Shown here piece by piece: positions 1 to 8,560 of a DNA stretch of 64,000 bases. Source of the stretch: an uncultured Microbacterium sp. (GTDB lineage Bacteria; Actinomycetota; Actinomycetes; Actinomycetales; Microbacteriaceae). Below the pieces are notes generated by a model, which saw only the letters and a program-made list of their open reading frames with translations, made no database searches and was not told where the DNA came from. Position numbers and translations under genes: made by a program. The stretch's first letter is position 1, and every line of letters starts with the position of its first letter. The DNA is taken from the NCBI RefSeq assembly GCF_947489255.1, contig NZ_CANLCY010000002.1:1-64000 (forward strand), given 5' to 3'.

Positions 1-31
1 GACCCTGTGGGAGAGTAGGACACCGCCGGAC
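1..31 (+). rRNA. rrf: 5S ribosomal RNA, 3' end only
   Basis: The first 31 bases match the conserved 3' part of actinobacterial 5S rRNA: the GGGAGAGUAGG stretch followed by CACCGCCGGAC, which pairs with the missing 5' end. About 85 nt lie upstream of the window. A perfect hairpin follows directly, as expected at the end of an rrn operon. The exact 3' end could be a few bases later. Confidence 0.88.
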
Positions 32-41
32 TTCCTTTAAC

Positions 42-73
42 GAAATGGCCACCCAACGCTGGGTGGCCATTTC
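42..73 (+). terminator. rho-independent terminator of the rRNA operon
   Basis: A perfect 13-bp stem (GAAATGGCCACCC, 42-54, pairs with 61-73) encloses a 6-nt loop, just after the 5S rRNA end. The 3' arm ends in ATTTC rather than in a long T run. Confidence 0.85.
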
Positions 74-235
74 GCATATACGGGGGACATTCCCCGTGAG
101 ATGACAGCGCCGGTACGCACCCTCCGTGGACACGGGGGACGCGTATCGGCGCTTCGTCGTACCCGGACGGCGACGTGCTCGCGGCTCGGTGAGGCACGGG
201 TCTACGCTGTGCATCACCGACCGGAAGGACACTCG

Positions 236-835
236 ATGCTGTTCGCACACCTGGGATCGGAACCGCATATCCACCCCGATGCGGTGCTCGCGCCGACCGC
301 GGTCATCAGCGGAGACGTGACGGTGGCCGCGGGCTGTCAGGTGCTGCACGGAGCCGTCATCACGGCGGAGGGCAGTCCGATCGTCCTGGGGGAGAACACG
401 ATCGTGATGGAGAACGCCCTCGTGCGGGCGAGTTCCACCCACGCAGTCCACGTCGGCGCGCACACGCTCGTCGGCCCGATGGCGAGCATCGCCGGGGCGG
501 ACATCGGCGAAGAGGTGTTCCTCGCCACGGGAACGCGCGTCTTCAACGGCGCCGAGATCGGTGACCGGAGCGAAGTGCGCATCAACGCCGTGGTGCACCT
601 CCGCACCGTGCTCCCGCCGGAAACCGTCGTGCCGATCTCCTGGGTGGCCGTGAGGGATCCCCTGCTGATCCTTCCGCCCGATTGTCATGAAGAGATCTGG
701 GCGGCGCAGAAGGAGCTCGACTTCCCCGGGTACGTCTTCGGTCTGGACCGCGAGACGCCGGATCTCATGGTGCAGCTCACCGAGCGTTACGGCCGCAGCC
801 TCTCCCGCCACGGGACGGATCGCCGAATCGACTGA
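236..835 (+). CDS. left-handed beta-helix (hexapeptide repeat) protein, gamma-carbonic-anhydrase-like
   Basis: A 199-residue protein. Residues about 14-125 are hexapeptide repeats with the regular aliphatic spacing of a left-handed beta-helix, as in the gamma-carbonic anhydrase/LpxA superfamily. The ATG at 236 is chosen because GGAAGG lies just upstream; in-frame sequence before it does not resemble the family. His69, His72 and His76 lie where gamma-carbonic anhydrases place metal ligands, but the later GHxAxxHG segment reads GPMASIAG, so the third ligand seems absent. Carbonic anhydrase activity is therefore doubtful, and an acyltransferase-like or structural role is equally possible. A TACGCT box at 203-208 could be its -10 element. 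It stands alone after the rRNA operon. Confidence 0.75.
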   Translation: MLFAHLGSEPHIHPDAVLAPTAVISGDVTVAAGCQVLHGAVITAEGSPIVLGENTIVMENALVRASSTHAVHVGAHTLVGPMASIAGADIGEEVFLATGTRVFNGAEIGDRSEVRINAVVHLRTVLPPETVVPISWVAVRDPLLILPPDCHEEIWAAQKELDFPGYVFGLDRETPDLMVQLTERYGRSLSRHGTDRRID

Positions 836-876
836 CTCGGCGTGGCGATGGCCGCGACGCTGTCGGCGTGAGACGA

Positions 877-915
877 CGATGCGCCGACCCCTCGTGAGGA
901 GGAGCCGGCGCATCG
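877..915. terminator. bidirectional terminator between convergent genes
   Basis: A 10-bp perfect stem (CGATGCGCCG, 877-886, with 906-915) with a further small hairpin in the loop lies between the rightward gene ending at 835 and ppc, which ends at 931 on the other strand. Confidence 0.6.
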
Positions 916-930
916 ACGGGGCGGAGTCGC

Positions 931-3642
931 TCAGCCGGTGTTCTGCAGGCCGGCCGCGACACCGCTGACCGACAGCAGCAGGAGGCGCTGGTGTTCGGCA
1001 TCCGGAGTCGGATTCTCTGCATCGACGTCGCGCAGGGCGCGAAGCGCCCGCAGCTGGAGGAGCGACAACGCGTCGACGTAGGGGCTGCGCATCTTGACCG
1101 CGCGCTGGAGGATGGGCTTGTTGCCGAGCAGGTCGCCGCCGGTGATGCGCTCGACCCAGGAGCGGGTGAGAAGCATCTCGTCCATGACGAGCTGGGCGAG
1201 GTCGTCGCGGTCGCCGAGCGCGAGGTAGCGCCGGGCGATACGCTCGTCGGCCTTCGCGAGGCTCATCGCGACGTTGTCGATCATCGTGCGGAACAGCGGC
1301 CACTGCTCGTACGCCTCGCTGAGACGCTGCGCGTCGCCGACGGCGTCGAGAGCGCTGCCGAGCCCGAACCAGCCGGCGAGGTTGATGCGTGCCTGCGTCC
1401 ACGAGAACACCCACGGGATGGCGCGGAGGTCTTCGAGCGACTCGACCGAGAGGCCGCGACGGGCGGGCCGGGAGCCCAGCGCGAGATGCCCGAGCTCCTC
1501 CATCGGCGTGACCGTGGCGAACCACGGAGCGAAGCCGGGGGCCTTCACGAGAGCGAAGAAGCGCTCGCGCGAGGCCACGTCCATCTTCCGGGCGACGTCG
1601 GCGAAGGCGTCGGCGGCACCGCGGTTGCGGCGTTCGTTCGACGGCGAGGATGCCGTGAGCACCGCCGCGGCGACCTGGTCGATGTGACGCATCGCGATGT
1701 CGGGGTCGCCGTAGCGGGCGAAGATGACCTCGCCCTGTTCGGTGAGCTTGAAGCGACCGTCGACCGAGTGCGGGGGCTGCGCGAGGATCGCGGAGTTCGC
1801 GGGACCGCCGCCGCGCCCGAGGGCACCGCCACGTCCGTGGAAGAGCGTGAGCTCGATCCCCTCGGCCTGGGCCCACGTCGAGATCTTCGCCTGCGCCTCG
1901 TAGAGCGCGAGGTTGGCGGCGACGGGGCCGACGTCCTTCGAGGAGTCGGAATAGCCGAGCATGACCTCGAGGCGGCGACCGGTGGCATCCAGTCGGGACA
2001 CGAAGGCCGGGTGCGACACGATCTCGGCGAGGATGCCGGGGGCGGCCTGCAGGTCGGCGAACGTCTCGAAGAGCGGGATGACGTCGAGCACGGGAGGCTG
2101 CTCGCCGGGGCCCACCGCGAAGGTCGCGAGCTCGTGGACGTTGGCGAGATCCTGCGCCGACTGCGTGAACGACACGATGTAGCGGCCGGCGGCGCGCGGT
2201 CCGAAGCGCTCCTGCACATAGGCGATCGAGCGGAAGACCTCGAGCACCTCCTCGGTCAGCTCGCTGCGCGCGTCGCCGGCACGGAGCTCGTCGAGCACCT
2301 TGCGGTGCACAGCCGAGTGCTGGCGCACCTCGAGTTCGGTGAGGTGGAAGCCGTAGGTCTCGACCTGCCATACGAGGCGCTGGAGTGCACCGTAGGCCTG
2401 TCGAGCGGCACCCGCGGCGACGAGGGAGTCCTGCACGCAGCGCAGGTCGGCCAGCAGGTGCTCGGGATCGCGGTAGGCGAGGTCGGCGTTGCGCGTGCGG
2501 GTCGCGGCGATCTTGCGGGCGAGCAGCAGCAGGATGCGGCGGTGCGGTTCGTCGGGGGAGCGTTCGGCGATCTCCGCGGCGGCGTCTTCGTCGGCCGCGC
2601 GCAGGCGGTGCCACAGTGCGACGAGGGCGTCACTGGGCGGGGTGGTCTCGGCATCCAGGGTCAATCCGCGACCCACGCGCTGCGTCGTCCGCTCGAGGCC
2701 CAGCAGCACGTGCTCGCTGGCGATCGCGGCGGCCTTGCGCGTGACGGACGCCGTGACGAACGGGTTGCCGTCGCGGTCGCCGCCGACCCAGGAGCCGACC
2801 CGCACGAAGGGCTTCACGATGGGAACGCGGGCCCCGGCGTTCTCGCCCTGGAGGATGTCGTCGATGCGGCGGTAGACCCGGGGCACGGCCGTGTAGAGGG
2901 TCTCGTCGAAGACCGCCATCACCGAGCGCACCTCGTCGACCGGCGACGGCTTCTCGCGGCGCAGCGGAGCGGTGCGCCAGAGCGTGTCGATCTCCTCGAG
3001 CATGCGGCGCTCGGCGCGGCGGCTCTCGCTGTCGTTGCCGGCGGCGTCGTCGTGCTCGGCGAGCAGCTCGGAGAGGCGACGGATGCTGGTGGAGATCGCC
3101 CGCCGGCGCGCCTCGGTGGGGTGGGCGGTGAAGACGGGGTGGAAGCGCAGGGACTGCAGGCGCTCGAGCGCCGTCTCGCGCCCGACCTCGCCGGCCAGAC
3201 GGTCGAACGCCGCGGCGATCGTGTCGGGCGTGCCGGAGCGCGAGGGCGCGTCACCGCGTTCGCGCAGGACGCGGACGCGCTGGTGCTCCTCGACGAGGTT
3301 GACGAGGTGGAAGTACGCCGTGAAGGCGCGGGCCACCTCGTCGGCGCGCTCGATCGAGAACCCGTCGGCGATGGCCGCGGCTCGCTCGAACGCCTCCGAA
3401 GTCTCGTCGGTGTAGGCCTGGATCGTCGCCGTGCGCAGCCGCTCGACGTCGTCGTACAGTCCGGGGGAGCCGCTCTCCTGAAGGACGCGGCCGAGGAGCG
3501 ATCCGAGCAGGCGCACGTCGGCGCGCATCTGCTCGGGCAGTTCCTGGCCGGCTTCGAAGCGGCCCACGAGGTCGATGGCCTCGGTCGGGGTCAGTTCACG
3601 CACACGCCCCAGATTATCCGCGTCCTGTTGCGTGCAGATCAC
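931..3642 (-). CDS. ppc: phosphoenolpyruvate carboxylase
   Basis: A 903-residue protein of usual family length. It carboxylates PEP with bicarbonate to oxaloacetate, refilling the TCA cycle in the cytosol. Diagnostic motifs are present: FTAHPTEARRR around catalytic His174, GGDRDGNPFVT at about 287-297, GYSDSSKDVG, FHGRGGALGRGGGP, and the invariant C-terminal QNTG. The GTG at 3642 is chosen because GAGGAA sits 7 nt upstream; a GTG at 3603 lacks such a site. The gene is monocistronic, divergent from mazG and convergent with the hexapeptide protein. No N-terminal phosphorylation extension of the plant type is seen. Confidence 0.97.
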   Translation of the reverse strand: MICTQQDADNLGRVRELTPTEAIDLVGRFEAGQELPEQMRADVRLLGSLLGRVLQESGSPGLYDDVERLRTATIQAYTDETSEAFERAAAIADGFSIERADEVARAFTAYFHLVNLVEEHQRVRVLRERGDAPSRSGTPDTIAAAFDRLAGEVGRETALERLQSLRFHPVFTAHPTEARRRAISTSIRRLSELLAEHDDAAGNDSESRRAERRMLEEIDTLWRTAPLRREKPSPVDEVRSVMAVFDETLYTAVPRVYRRIDDILQGENAGARVPIVKPFVRVGSWVGGDRDGNPFVTASVTRKAAAIASEHVLLGLERTTQRVGRGLTLDAETTPPSDALVALWHRLRAADEDAAAEIAERSPDEPHRRILLLLARKIAATRTRNADLAYRDPEHLLADLRCVQDSLVAAGAARQAYGALQRLVWQVETYGFHLTELEVRQHSAVHRKVLDELRAGDARSELTEEVLEVFRSIAYVQERFGPRAAGRYIVSFTQSAQDLANVHELATFAVGPGEQPPVLDVIPLFETFADLQAAPGILAEIVSHPAFVSRLDATGRRLEVMLGYSDSSKDVGPVAANLALYEAQAKISTWAQAEGIELTLFHGRGGALGRGGGPANSAILAQPPHSVDGRFKLTEQGEVIFARYGDPDIAMRHIDQVAAAVLTASSPSNERRNRGAADAFADVARKMDVASRERFFALVKAPGFAPWFATVTPMEELGHLALGSRPARRGLSVESLEDLRAIPWVFSWTQARINLAGWFGLGSALDAVGDAQRLSEAYEQWPLFRTMIDNVAMSLAKADERIARRYLALGDRDDLAQLVMDEMLLTRSWVERITGGDLLGNKPILQRAVKMRSPYVDALSLLQLRALRALRDVDAENPTPDAEHQRLLLLSVSGVAAGLQNTG

Positions 3643-3916
3643 GTGTGACGTTCCTCGACGGCCACACGGGCCGAACTCCGGACTTTCTCCGGGATCGAGG
3701 GCCCGCGGCCAGAGGAATTGGCGACGTCGGCCGTGCGGCATCCGGAAATCTCCGGAGGTCGGTGCACGGAGACCAGGAACAGGCCGACGGATGCCGGGTC
3801 GGTCGCGATCGGGAAGGGGCTCGGCGCGTGCGTTTCGGCACGTCAGGAGCCTGCGACCGTCGGGCCGGGGCATACTCGCTGTCGACGGGGCCGCCGGGCC
3901 CGCGGAGGGAGAGACC

Positions 3917-4546
3917 GTGAGCGACGACGCCCTGCGGGAAGCCGCCGAGACCATGCGTGCGGTGCGCGAGCGCTGCGTGTGGACGCAGCAGATCGATCAC
4001 CGCGACCTCGTGCCGTACCTGGTGGAGGAGAGCGCCGAGGTCATCGACGCGGTCGAGACCGGAACACGGGCCGATCTCAGGGAGGAGCTCGGCGACCTGC
4101 TGTGGCAGGTGCTCTTTCACGCCGAGATCGCGGCGGGCGATGCCGACGAGCCGTTCGACATCGACGACGTCGCGCGCGGGCTCACCGAGAAGATGGTGCG
4201 CCGGCATCCGCACGTCTTCGCGGATGCCGTGGCATCCACCCCCGAAGAAGTGCTCGTGCACTGGAACGCCGCGAAGGCGGCCGAGAAGCGCGAGCGCACG
4301 AGCGTGCTCGACGGCGTCAGCGAGCACATGCCGTCGCTCGCCCTCGCGCAGAAGCTCGTGGGCAAGGCGGCGCAGGTCGGGGTGCCGGCGCCGTCGCACC
4401 ACCTCAGGGATCCGGAGACCGAGGCCGAGCTCGGCGATGCGCTGCTGACGCTGGTGCAGTTCGCGCGCGCGCACGGCTGGGATGCCGAGCGCGCGCTGCG
4501 CGAGCGCCTCCGCGCGCTGCGTGCCGACGTGCGCGCGGCGGAGTAG
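3917..4546 (+). CDS. mazG: MazG-family nucleoside triphosphate pyrophosphohydrolase
   Basis: A 209-residue all-alpha NTP pyrophosphatase. The metal-binding EExxE...ExxD signature is visible as Glu37, Glu38, Glu41, Glu57 and Asp60. The family hydrolyses (d)NTPs to monophosphates and PPi, typically cleaning nucleotide pools or lowering ppGpp. A C-terminal half (about 120-205) looks like a second, partly degenerate MazG helical repeat, as in two-domain forms. The GTG at 3917 follows GAGGGAGAG. A CATACT box near 3870 could serve as -10. It shares a divergent promoter region with ppc; the next gene, hisS, is 153 bp downstream with its own promoter. Confidence 0.9.
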   Translation: MSDDALREAAETMRAVRERCVWTQQIDHRDLVPYLVEESAEVIDAVETGTRADLREELGDLLWQVLFHAEIAAGDADEPFDIDDVARGLTEKMVRRHPHVFADAVASTPEEVLVHWNAAKAAEKRERTSVLDGVSEHMPSLALAQKLVGKAAQVGVPAPSHHLRDPETEAELGDALLTLVQFARAHGWDAERALRERLRALRADVRAAE

Positions 4547-4687
4547 GGGGCCGTCTCGCCGGTCGACTGACGCCCCCGTTCGAGCGCACATGATCGGGTC
4601 GAGGGTGCCCGGCGCGGCGAGGCGGGAGAGGGTGACCTCGCGCTGAACGCGTGATCTCGGGCGCGCGGGGGACGGCCGGGAGCCTGG

Positions 4688-4693
4688 AACAAT
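4688..4693 (+). promoter_or_regulatory. putative -10 box of hisS
   Basis: AACAAT ends 6 nt before the GTG at 4700, so the transcript would begin at or next to the start codon. No Shine-Dalgarno sequence is visible. Confidence 0.45.
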
Positions 4694-4699
4694 GGACGG

Positions 4700-5974
4700 G
4701 TGGCATCCGTGAACCCGCCGCGCGGCATGCGCGACTTCCTCCCCGCCGACAAGGCCCGTCGCGAGCGCGTGCTCGCCGTCATCCGGGAGCGCTACCGCGC
4801 GCACGGTTTCGACGAGATCGAGACCCCCGTCATGGAGGAGTACTCCCGTCTGCACGCCGGTCTCGGCGGCGACAACGAGAAGCTGTCGTTCAGCATCCTC
4901 AAGCGGGGGATGGATGCCGAGGGCATCCGCGCCGCAGCCGACGACCCGGCGGCCCTCGCCGACCTGGGTCTGCGCTACGACCTCACCGTTCCGTTGGCGC
5001 GCTTCTACGCGACCAACCGTGCGCAGCTGCCCACCGTCTTCCGGGCGATCCAGATGGCGCCGGTGTGGCGCGCGGAGCGCCCCCAGAAGGGGCGCTACCG
5101 CCAGTTCATGCAGTGCGACATCGACATCATCGGCGACGCCTCGGCGCGCGCCGAGGCGGAGTTGATGGTCGCGAGTCTCGACGTGCTCGACACGCTGGGA
5201 CTCGAGGGCGGTTCGATCCGCGTGAACGACCGCCGGGTGCTCGACGCGATGCTCGACGCGTTCGGCTTCGCTCCGGACGAGCGGCCGGGAGTGCTCATCA
5301 CCGTCGACAAGCTCGACAAGATCGGCCCGTCGGGCATCGTCGCGGAGCTCCGCGACCGTGAGGCGAGCGGCCCCGCCGTGGACGCCCTCGCCGCCTATCT
5401 CGACCGACCCGCCGCCACCCCCTCGTTCGACGATGCCGGCATCCGCGCGGCCCTGCCGGACGGCATCCCCGACGAGGTCATCGCTCATCTCGTCTCGCTC
5501 GGCGAGACCGTGGCCGCGGCGCGCGGTGCGGACGCACCGCTGGTGTTCGACCCGTTCCTCGTGCGCGGCATGGGGTACTACACCGGCACTATCTTCGAGC
5601 TCGCCCACCCGAGCGTCGACTACTCCCTCGGCGGGGGCGGCCGATACGACGGCATGATCGGGCGGTTCCTCGGCCAGCAAGTACCGGCGGTGGGCTTCTC
5701 GATCGGGTTCGAGCGGATCGTCGACCTGCTGCCCGACGACGGTGCCGACGGGGAGCGCTCCGTCGTGCTCGTGCACGACCGGGACGTTCCGCTGGACCGA
5801 CTGGTCGCGCTGAAGAGCCGCCTCGTCGCCGACGGTGCGCGCGTGCGCCTCGAGCAGCGTGTGAAGAACATGAAGGCCCTGCTGGAGCGCTCTGCGGCCG
5901 ACGGGTACACCGCGTTCGCCTCGGTGGCCACCGAGACCACCGCCGACTCCCTGGAGCTCAAGCCCCTCTCGTGA
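4700..5974 (+). CDS. hisS: histidine--tRNA ligase
   Basis: A 424-residue class II aminoacyl-tRNA synthetase that charges tRNA-His. In order: motif 1 around PPRGMRDFLP, a core with YDLTVPLARF, motif 2 from about 113 (APVWRAERPQKGRYRQF), the histidine-binding RGMGYYTGTIFE segment, GGGGRYDGMIG and motif 3 FSIGFERI, then a C-terminal anticodon-binding domain of about 90 residues. The active-site GYYTG and GGGRYD segments argue against a HisZ paralogue, which usually loses them. The GTG at 4700 probably starts a leaderless message. The gene stands alone and ends in a small hairpin. Confidence 0.94.
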   Translation: MASVNPPRGMRDFLPADKARRERVLAVIRERYRAHGFDEIETPVMEEYSRLHAGLGGDNEKLSFSILKRGMDAEGIRAAADDPAALADLGLRYDLTVPLARFYATNRAQLPTVFRAIQMAPVWRAERPQKGRYRQFMQCDIDIIGDASARAEAELMVASLDVLDTLGLEGGSIRVNDRRVLDAMLDAFGFAPDERPGVLITVDKLDKIGPSGIVAELRDREASGPAVDALAAYLDRPAATPSFDDAGIRAALPDGIPDEVIAHLVSLGETVAAARGADAPLVFDPFLVRGMGYYTGTIFELAHPSVDYSLGGGGRYDGMIGRFLGQQVPAVGFSIGFERIVDLLPDDGADGERSVVLVHDRDVPLDRLVALKSRLVADGARVRLEQRVKNMKALLERSAADGYTAFASVATETTADSLELKPLS

Positions 5975-5994
5975 GCGCGACGCTCGCGTCGCGC
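5975..5994 (+). terminator. short hairpin after hisS
   Basis: An 8-bp stem GCGCGACG/CGTCGCGC with a 4-nt loop immediately follows the hisS stop codon. There is no T tract, so it is weak as an intrinsic terminator. Confidence 0.4.
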
Positions 5995-6021
5995 CGCTGA
6001 CGAGGCGGACCCGTGCCGGGA

Positions 6022-6879
6022 TCAGGCCGCGGCGCTGACCAGGGCTTCGCTCGGGCGCTCGGCGGCGAGCCGTTCCAGACGCTCGGCGGTCGCGGCATCG
6101 CGGGGCGAGAACCACACCACGCGCGATCCGAGGGCCTCGTCGATCCACAGGCTCGACATCTCGAGGTGCAGCTCGCCGACGCGGGGGTGCACGAGATGCT
6201 TGGGGGCGTTGCGTTCCCCGCCGACGTCGCCCAGACGCCAGAGCTCGCCGAAGCGCGGGGACTCCGCGTCGAGCTCGGCGACGAAGCGCTGCCACGACGC
6301 TTCGTCGTGGTGGCGGCCGTAGGCGGCGCGCAGGCGGGCGGCGATGCGTCGCTGCGCGTGGTCGAGGTCGACGTGGGCCCGCTGCCACGCGGAGTCGGTG
6401 AACAGCAGCACGGCGCAGTTGCGGCGCTCGACGGGCAGGTCGTCGAGGTCGTCGAAGAGGTAGCGGTAGGACCGGTTGTACGCGCGGATGTCGAACCGCG
6501 ACGTCTGCACCGCGGCGGGGTAGGGCATGAGCTTCTCGAGCAGATCGAGGTGCGTCTGCCCGACGCACATCCGCGCCGCACGGTCGGGGAGGGGGAGGTC
6601 GGCGAGGGCGAAGAGGTGGTCGCGCTCGTCATCGCTCAGCAGGAGCGCGCGGGCGATCGCCGTGACGACCTGAGCCGAGGCGGCGATCGGGCGCCCCTGC
6701 TCGAGCCAGGTGTACCAGGTCAGCCCCACCCCGGCGAGCTGGGCGACCTCTTCTCGGCGCAGTCCCGCGACCCGGCGCCGGGTTCCGTCGGGCAGACCGA
6801 CGTCGGCGGGGCGCAGGCGCGCACGACGACTGCGCAGGAACGCCGCGAACTCCGCGCGGACATCGTCGGACCGGGTCAT
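6022..6879 (-). CDS. helix-turn-helix regulator with MmyB-like ligand-binding domain
   Basis: A 285-residue cytosolic regulator. Residues about 30-90 form an XRE-type helix-turn-helix (GLRREEVAQLAGVGLTWYTW), followed from about 105 by the MmyB-like domain thought to bind small hydrophobic ligands, with the characteristic conserved Asn-Arg, Arg-Tyr and Trp-rich segments. The ATG at 6879 follows a strong GGAGGAGG. It is divergent from an MFS transporter at 7002, the classic arrangement of this family with the exporter it controls. The shared 122-bp gap holds a perfect palindrome that is its likely operator, so repression of the transporter and of itself is the natural inference; the ligand is unknown. 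Confidence 0.9.
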   Translation of the reverse strand: MTRSDDVRAEFAAFLRSRRARLRPADVGLPDGTRRRVAGLRREEVAQLAGVGLTWYTWLEQGRPIAASAQVVTAIARALLLSDDERDHLFALADLPLPDRAARMCVGQTHLDLLEKLMPYPAAVQTSRFDIRAYNRSYRYLFDDLDDLPVERRNCAVLLFTDSAWQRAHVDLDHAQRRIAARLRAAYGRHHDEASWQRFVAELDAESPRFGELWRLGDVGGERNAPKHLVHPRVGELHLEMSSLWIDEALGSRVVWFSPRDAATAERLERLAAERPSEALVSAAA

Positions 6880-6945
6880 GGGATCCTCCTCCGGCGATCC
6901 TAGAACCGCGCCGATGGCTCGCCCGCCCCCTGGGGAGTGCTGTCA

Positions 6946-6979
6946 GTACCAGGATGACGGGGCTCCTGGTACCAGGATG
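6946..6979. promoter_or_regulatory. candidate operator: palindrome plus direct repeat
   Basis: GTACCAGGATG occurs at 6946-6956 and again at 6969-6979, 23 bp apart. The second copy lies in the perfect 12-bp palindrome CCTGGTACCAGG (6965-6976). The spacing puts both copies on the same helix face, just upstream of the MFS start at 7002, so binding would block transporter transcription. Confidence 0.6.
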
Positions 6980-7001
6980 CCGCGCCTTCCATGCTGGCAC
7001 C

Positions 7002-8444
7002 ATGACCACCTCCGCACAGCCGTCGACCGGCAGCGCCCCGGTGCCGATCCGCCCCCAGGCCGACGACGTGCCGACCTGGCGCTACCTCGGCTTCCTGCTC
7101 GGGCCGGGCGCCGGCACCTTCGCCTTCAACGCCGTCACCGTGATCCTCCCGACGCTCCGGGAGCGGTTCGCCGCCGGCGACATCGCCCTCGAACTCGTCA
7201 TCGCGGCGTACGGCATCCCGTTCGCGGTGCTGCTGATCCTCGGCGGACGACTAGGCGACCGCTTCGGACGCCACCGGCTGTACACGCTCGGAATGGGACT
7301 GTTCCTGGTGTCGGCGATCGCGTGCGCCCTGGCCCCGTCGATCGAGACGCTGATCGCGGCCCGGGTCGTCCAGGGTGTGGGAGCGGCGCTGTGCACGCCG
7401 CAGGTGCTCGGCACGATCCAGGCGACCTCGCGCGGAGCGGCGCGCACCCGCGCGATCGCCGCCTTCGGCGCGAGCGGCGGAATCGGCGCCGCCGTGGGCC
7501 AGGTGGCCGGAGGCGCTCTCGCGGCCCTGTCGTTCGGTCCCGTCGAGGGCTGGCGCGCGGTGTTCGTCGTCGTCGCCCTCATCGCGGTCGCGGCGATCTC
7601 GTTCGCACCGCTCGCACCGCGCTCCCGCTCGCACGAGGTGGTGGCCATCGACCTCATCGGGACCGCGGCGCTCGCCGTCGGCATCCTCGCGGCGTCCGTG
7701 GCTCTCACCTTCGGACCGGTGTGGAACTGGTCGTGGCCCGTCGCGGTGGCCCTCGTCGTCGCCGCGGTCGCTTTCGTGGCGATGTGGCGGCACCAGGACG
7801 GCATCGAGCGGTCGGGGCGCGTGCCGTTGCTGCCGCCCAGCGTCCTGCGCCTGCGCCCCCTGCAGCTGGGGCTGATCGCGGCCGCACTGTTCTTCGCCGG
7901 CTATTCGGCTCTGCTGTACGTCTTCCCGCGCGCCGTCGAGGCAGGCGGGCTGAGCTCGCTGCAGGCGGGGCTCGCGCTCCTGCCCTTCGCGGTGGTGTTC
8001 GCGGCCATGTCGCTCGCGGTCGCGCGGGTGCAGAGCCGGCTGGGGGACACGACGCTCGTGCTCGGGGTCGCCCTGCAGATCGTCGCGCTCATCGCCATGG
8101 CCGCGACCCTCGGCATCGCGTGGGGGAGCGACATCGGGCTGTGGTTGCAGCCCGCGCTGATCCTGCTCGGCGTCGGGCAGGCGTTGATCTTCTCGCCGCT
8201 CACGCAGCTCGTGGTGCGCGAGGTCCCCGTAGAGGCGGCGGGCCTGTCGGGCGGGATGTTCAGCACCGCCCAGCAGCTGGCGCTGTCGTTCGGCGTCATC
8301 GTCATCGGGGGCGTCGTGAGCGTCACCGGCGCCGCCGGGCGCGACGAGCTGATCGCGGGTCTCGCGCTCGACATCGCCCTCGCCGTCGCGGTGCTGGTGC
8401 TCGCGATCGTGCTGCGCGCCCGGAGCGCTCGAACCGCGGGCTGA
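7002..8444 (+). CDS. MFS transporter, DHA2-like drug/metabolite exporter
   Basis: A 480-residue polytopic membrane protein with about 14 hydrophobic segments, typical of the EmrB/QacA (DHA2) branch of the major facilitator superfamily. The loop-2/3 motif GGRLGDRFGRHRLYTLG is clear near residues 80-100, and the motif C-like GGIGAAVGQVAGG follows near 160. The family expels drugs or metabolites using the proton gradient. The ATG at 7002 is preferred to an upstream in-frame ATG at 6954, which would overlap the operator. The substrate is unknown; the divergent MmyB-type regulator suggests inducible export of a hydrophobic compound. Confidence 0.9.
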   Translation: MTTSAQPSTGSAPVPIRPQADDVPTWRYLGFLLGPGAGTFAFNAVTVILPTLRERFAAGDIALELVIAAYGIPFAVLLILGGRLGDRFGRHRLYTLGMGLFLVSAIACALAPSIETLIAARVVQGVGAALCTPQVLGTIQATSRGAARTRAIAAFGASGGIGAAVGQVAGGALAALSFGPVEGWRAVFVVVALIAVAAISFAPLAPRSRSHEVVAIDLIGTAALAVGILAASVALTFGPVWNWSWPVAVALVVAAVAFVAMWRHQDGIERSGRVPLLPPSVLRLRPLQLGLIAAALFFAGYSALLYVFPRAVEAGGLSSLQAGLALLPFAVVFAAMSLAVARVQSRLGDTTLVLGVALQIVALIAMAATLGIAWGSDIGLWLQPALILLGVGQALIFSPLTQLVVREVPVEAAGLSGGMFSTAQQLALSFGVIVIGGVVSVTGAAGRDELIAGLALDIALAVAVLVLAIVLRARSARTAG

Positions 8445-8560
8445 ACGCGCGCGGCGGGCGCGCGGCATCCGGTCGGGACTCAGGATGCCGGGAGCCCGCC
8501 GTCGCCGCGTCGTCACGGGGCGTCCACCGCTCGTTCACCGCGGCCCGGTGTCATCGGAGC

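Noticed and set aside
101..235. Upstream extension of the hexapeptide protein to ATG 101
   Set aside because: The extra 45 residues are Arg/Thr-rich with no family resemblance, and a ribosome site marks ATG 236.
991..3648. Long open frame (about 885 codons) antisense to PEP carboxylase
   Set aside because: It mirrors the codon structure of ppc, has an Arg/Gly/Val-rich composition without family motifs and no ribosome site. In 70% GC DNA long antisense frames are expected.
4700..5974. HisZ, the ATP phosphoribosyltransferase regulatory subunit
   Set aside because: Active-site motifs of a true synthetase are intact, an anticodon-binding domain is present and no his biosynthesis genes adjoin.
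8445..8560. Possible small gene between the MFS and SGNH genes
   Set aside because: No start with a ribosome site and no coding-like composition; it contains two copies of the over-represented heptamer and nothing else notable.
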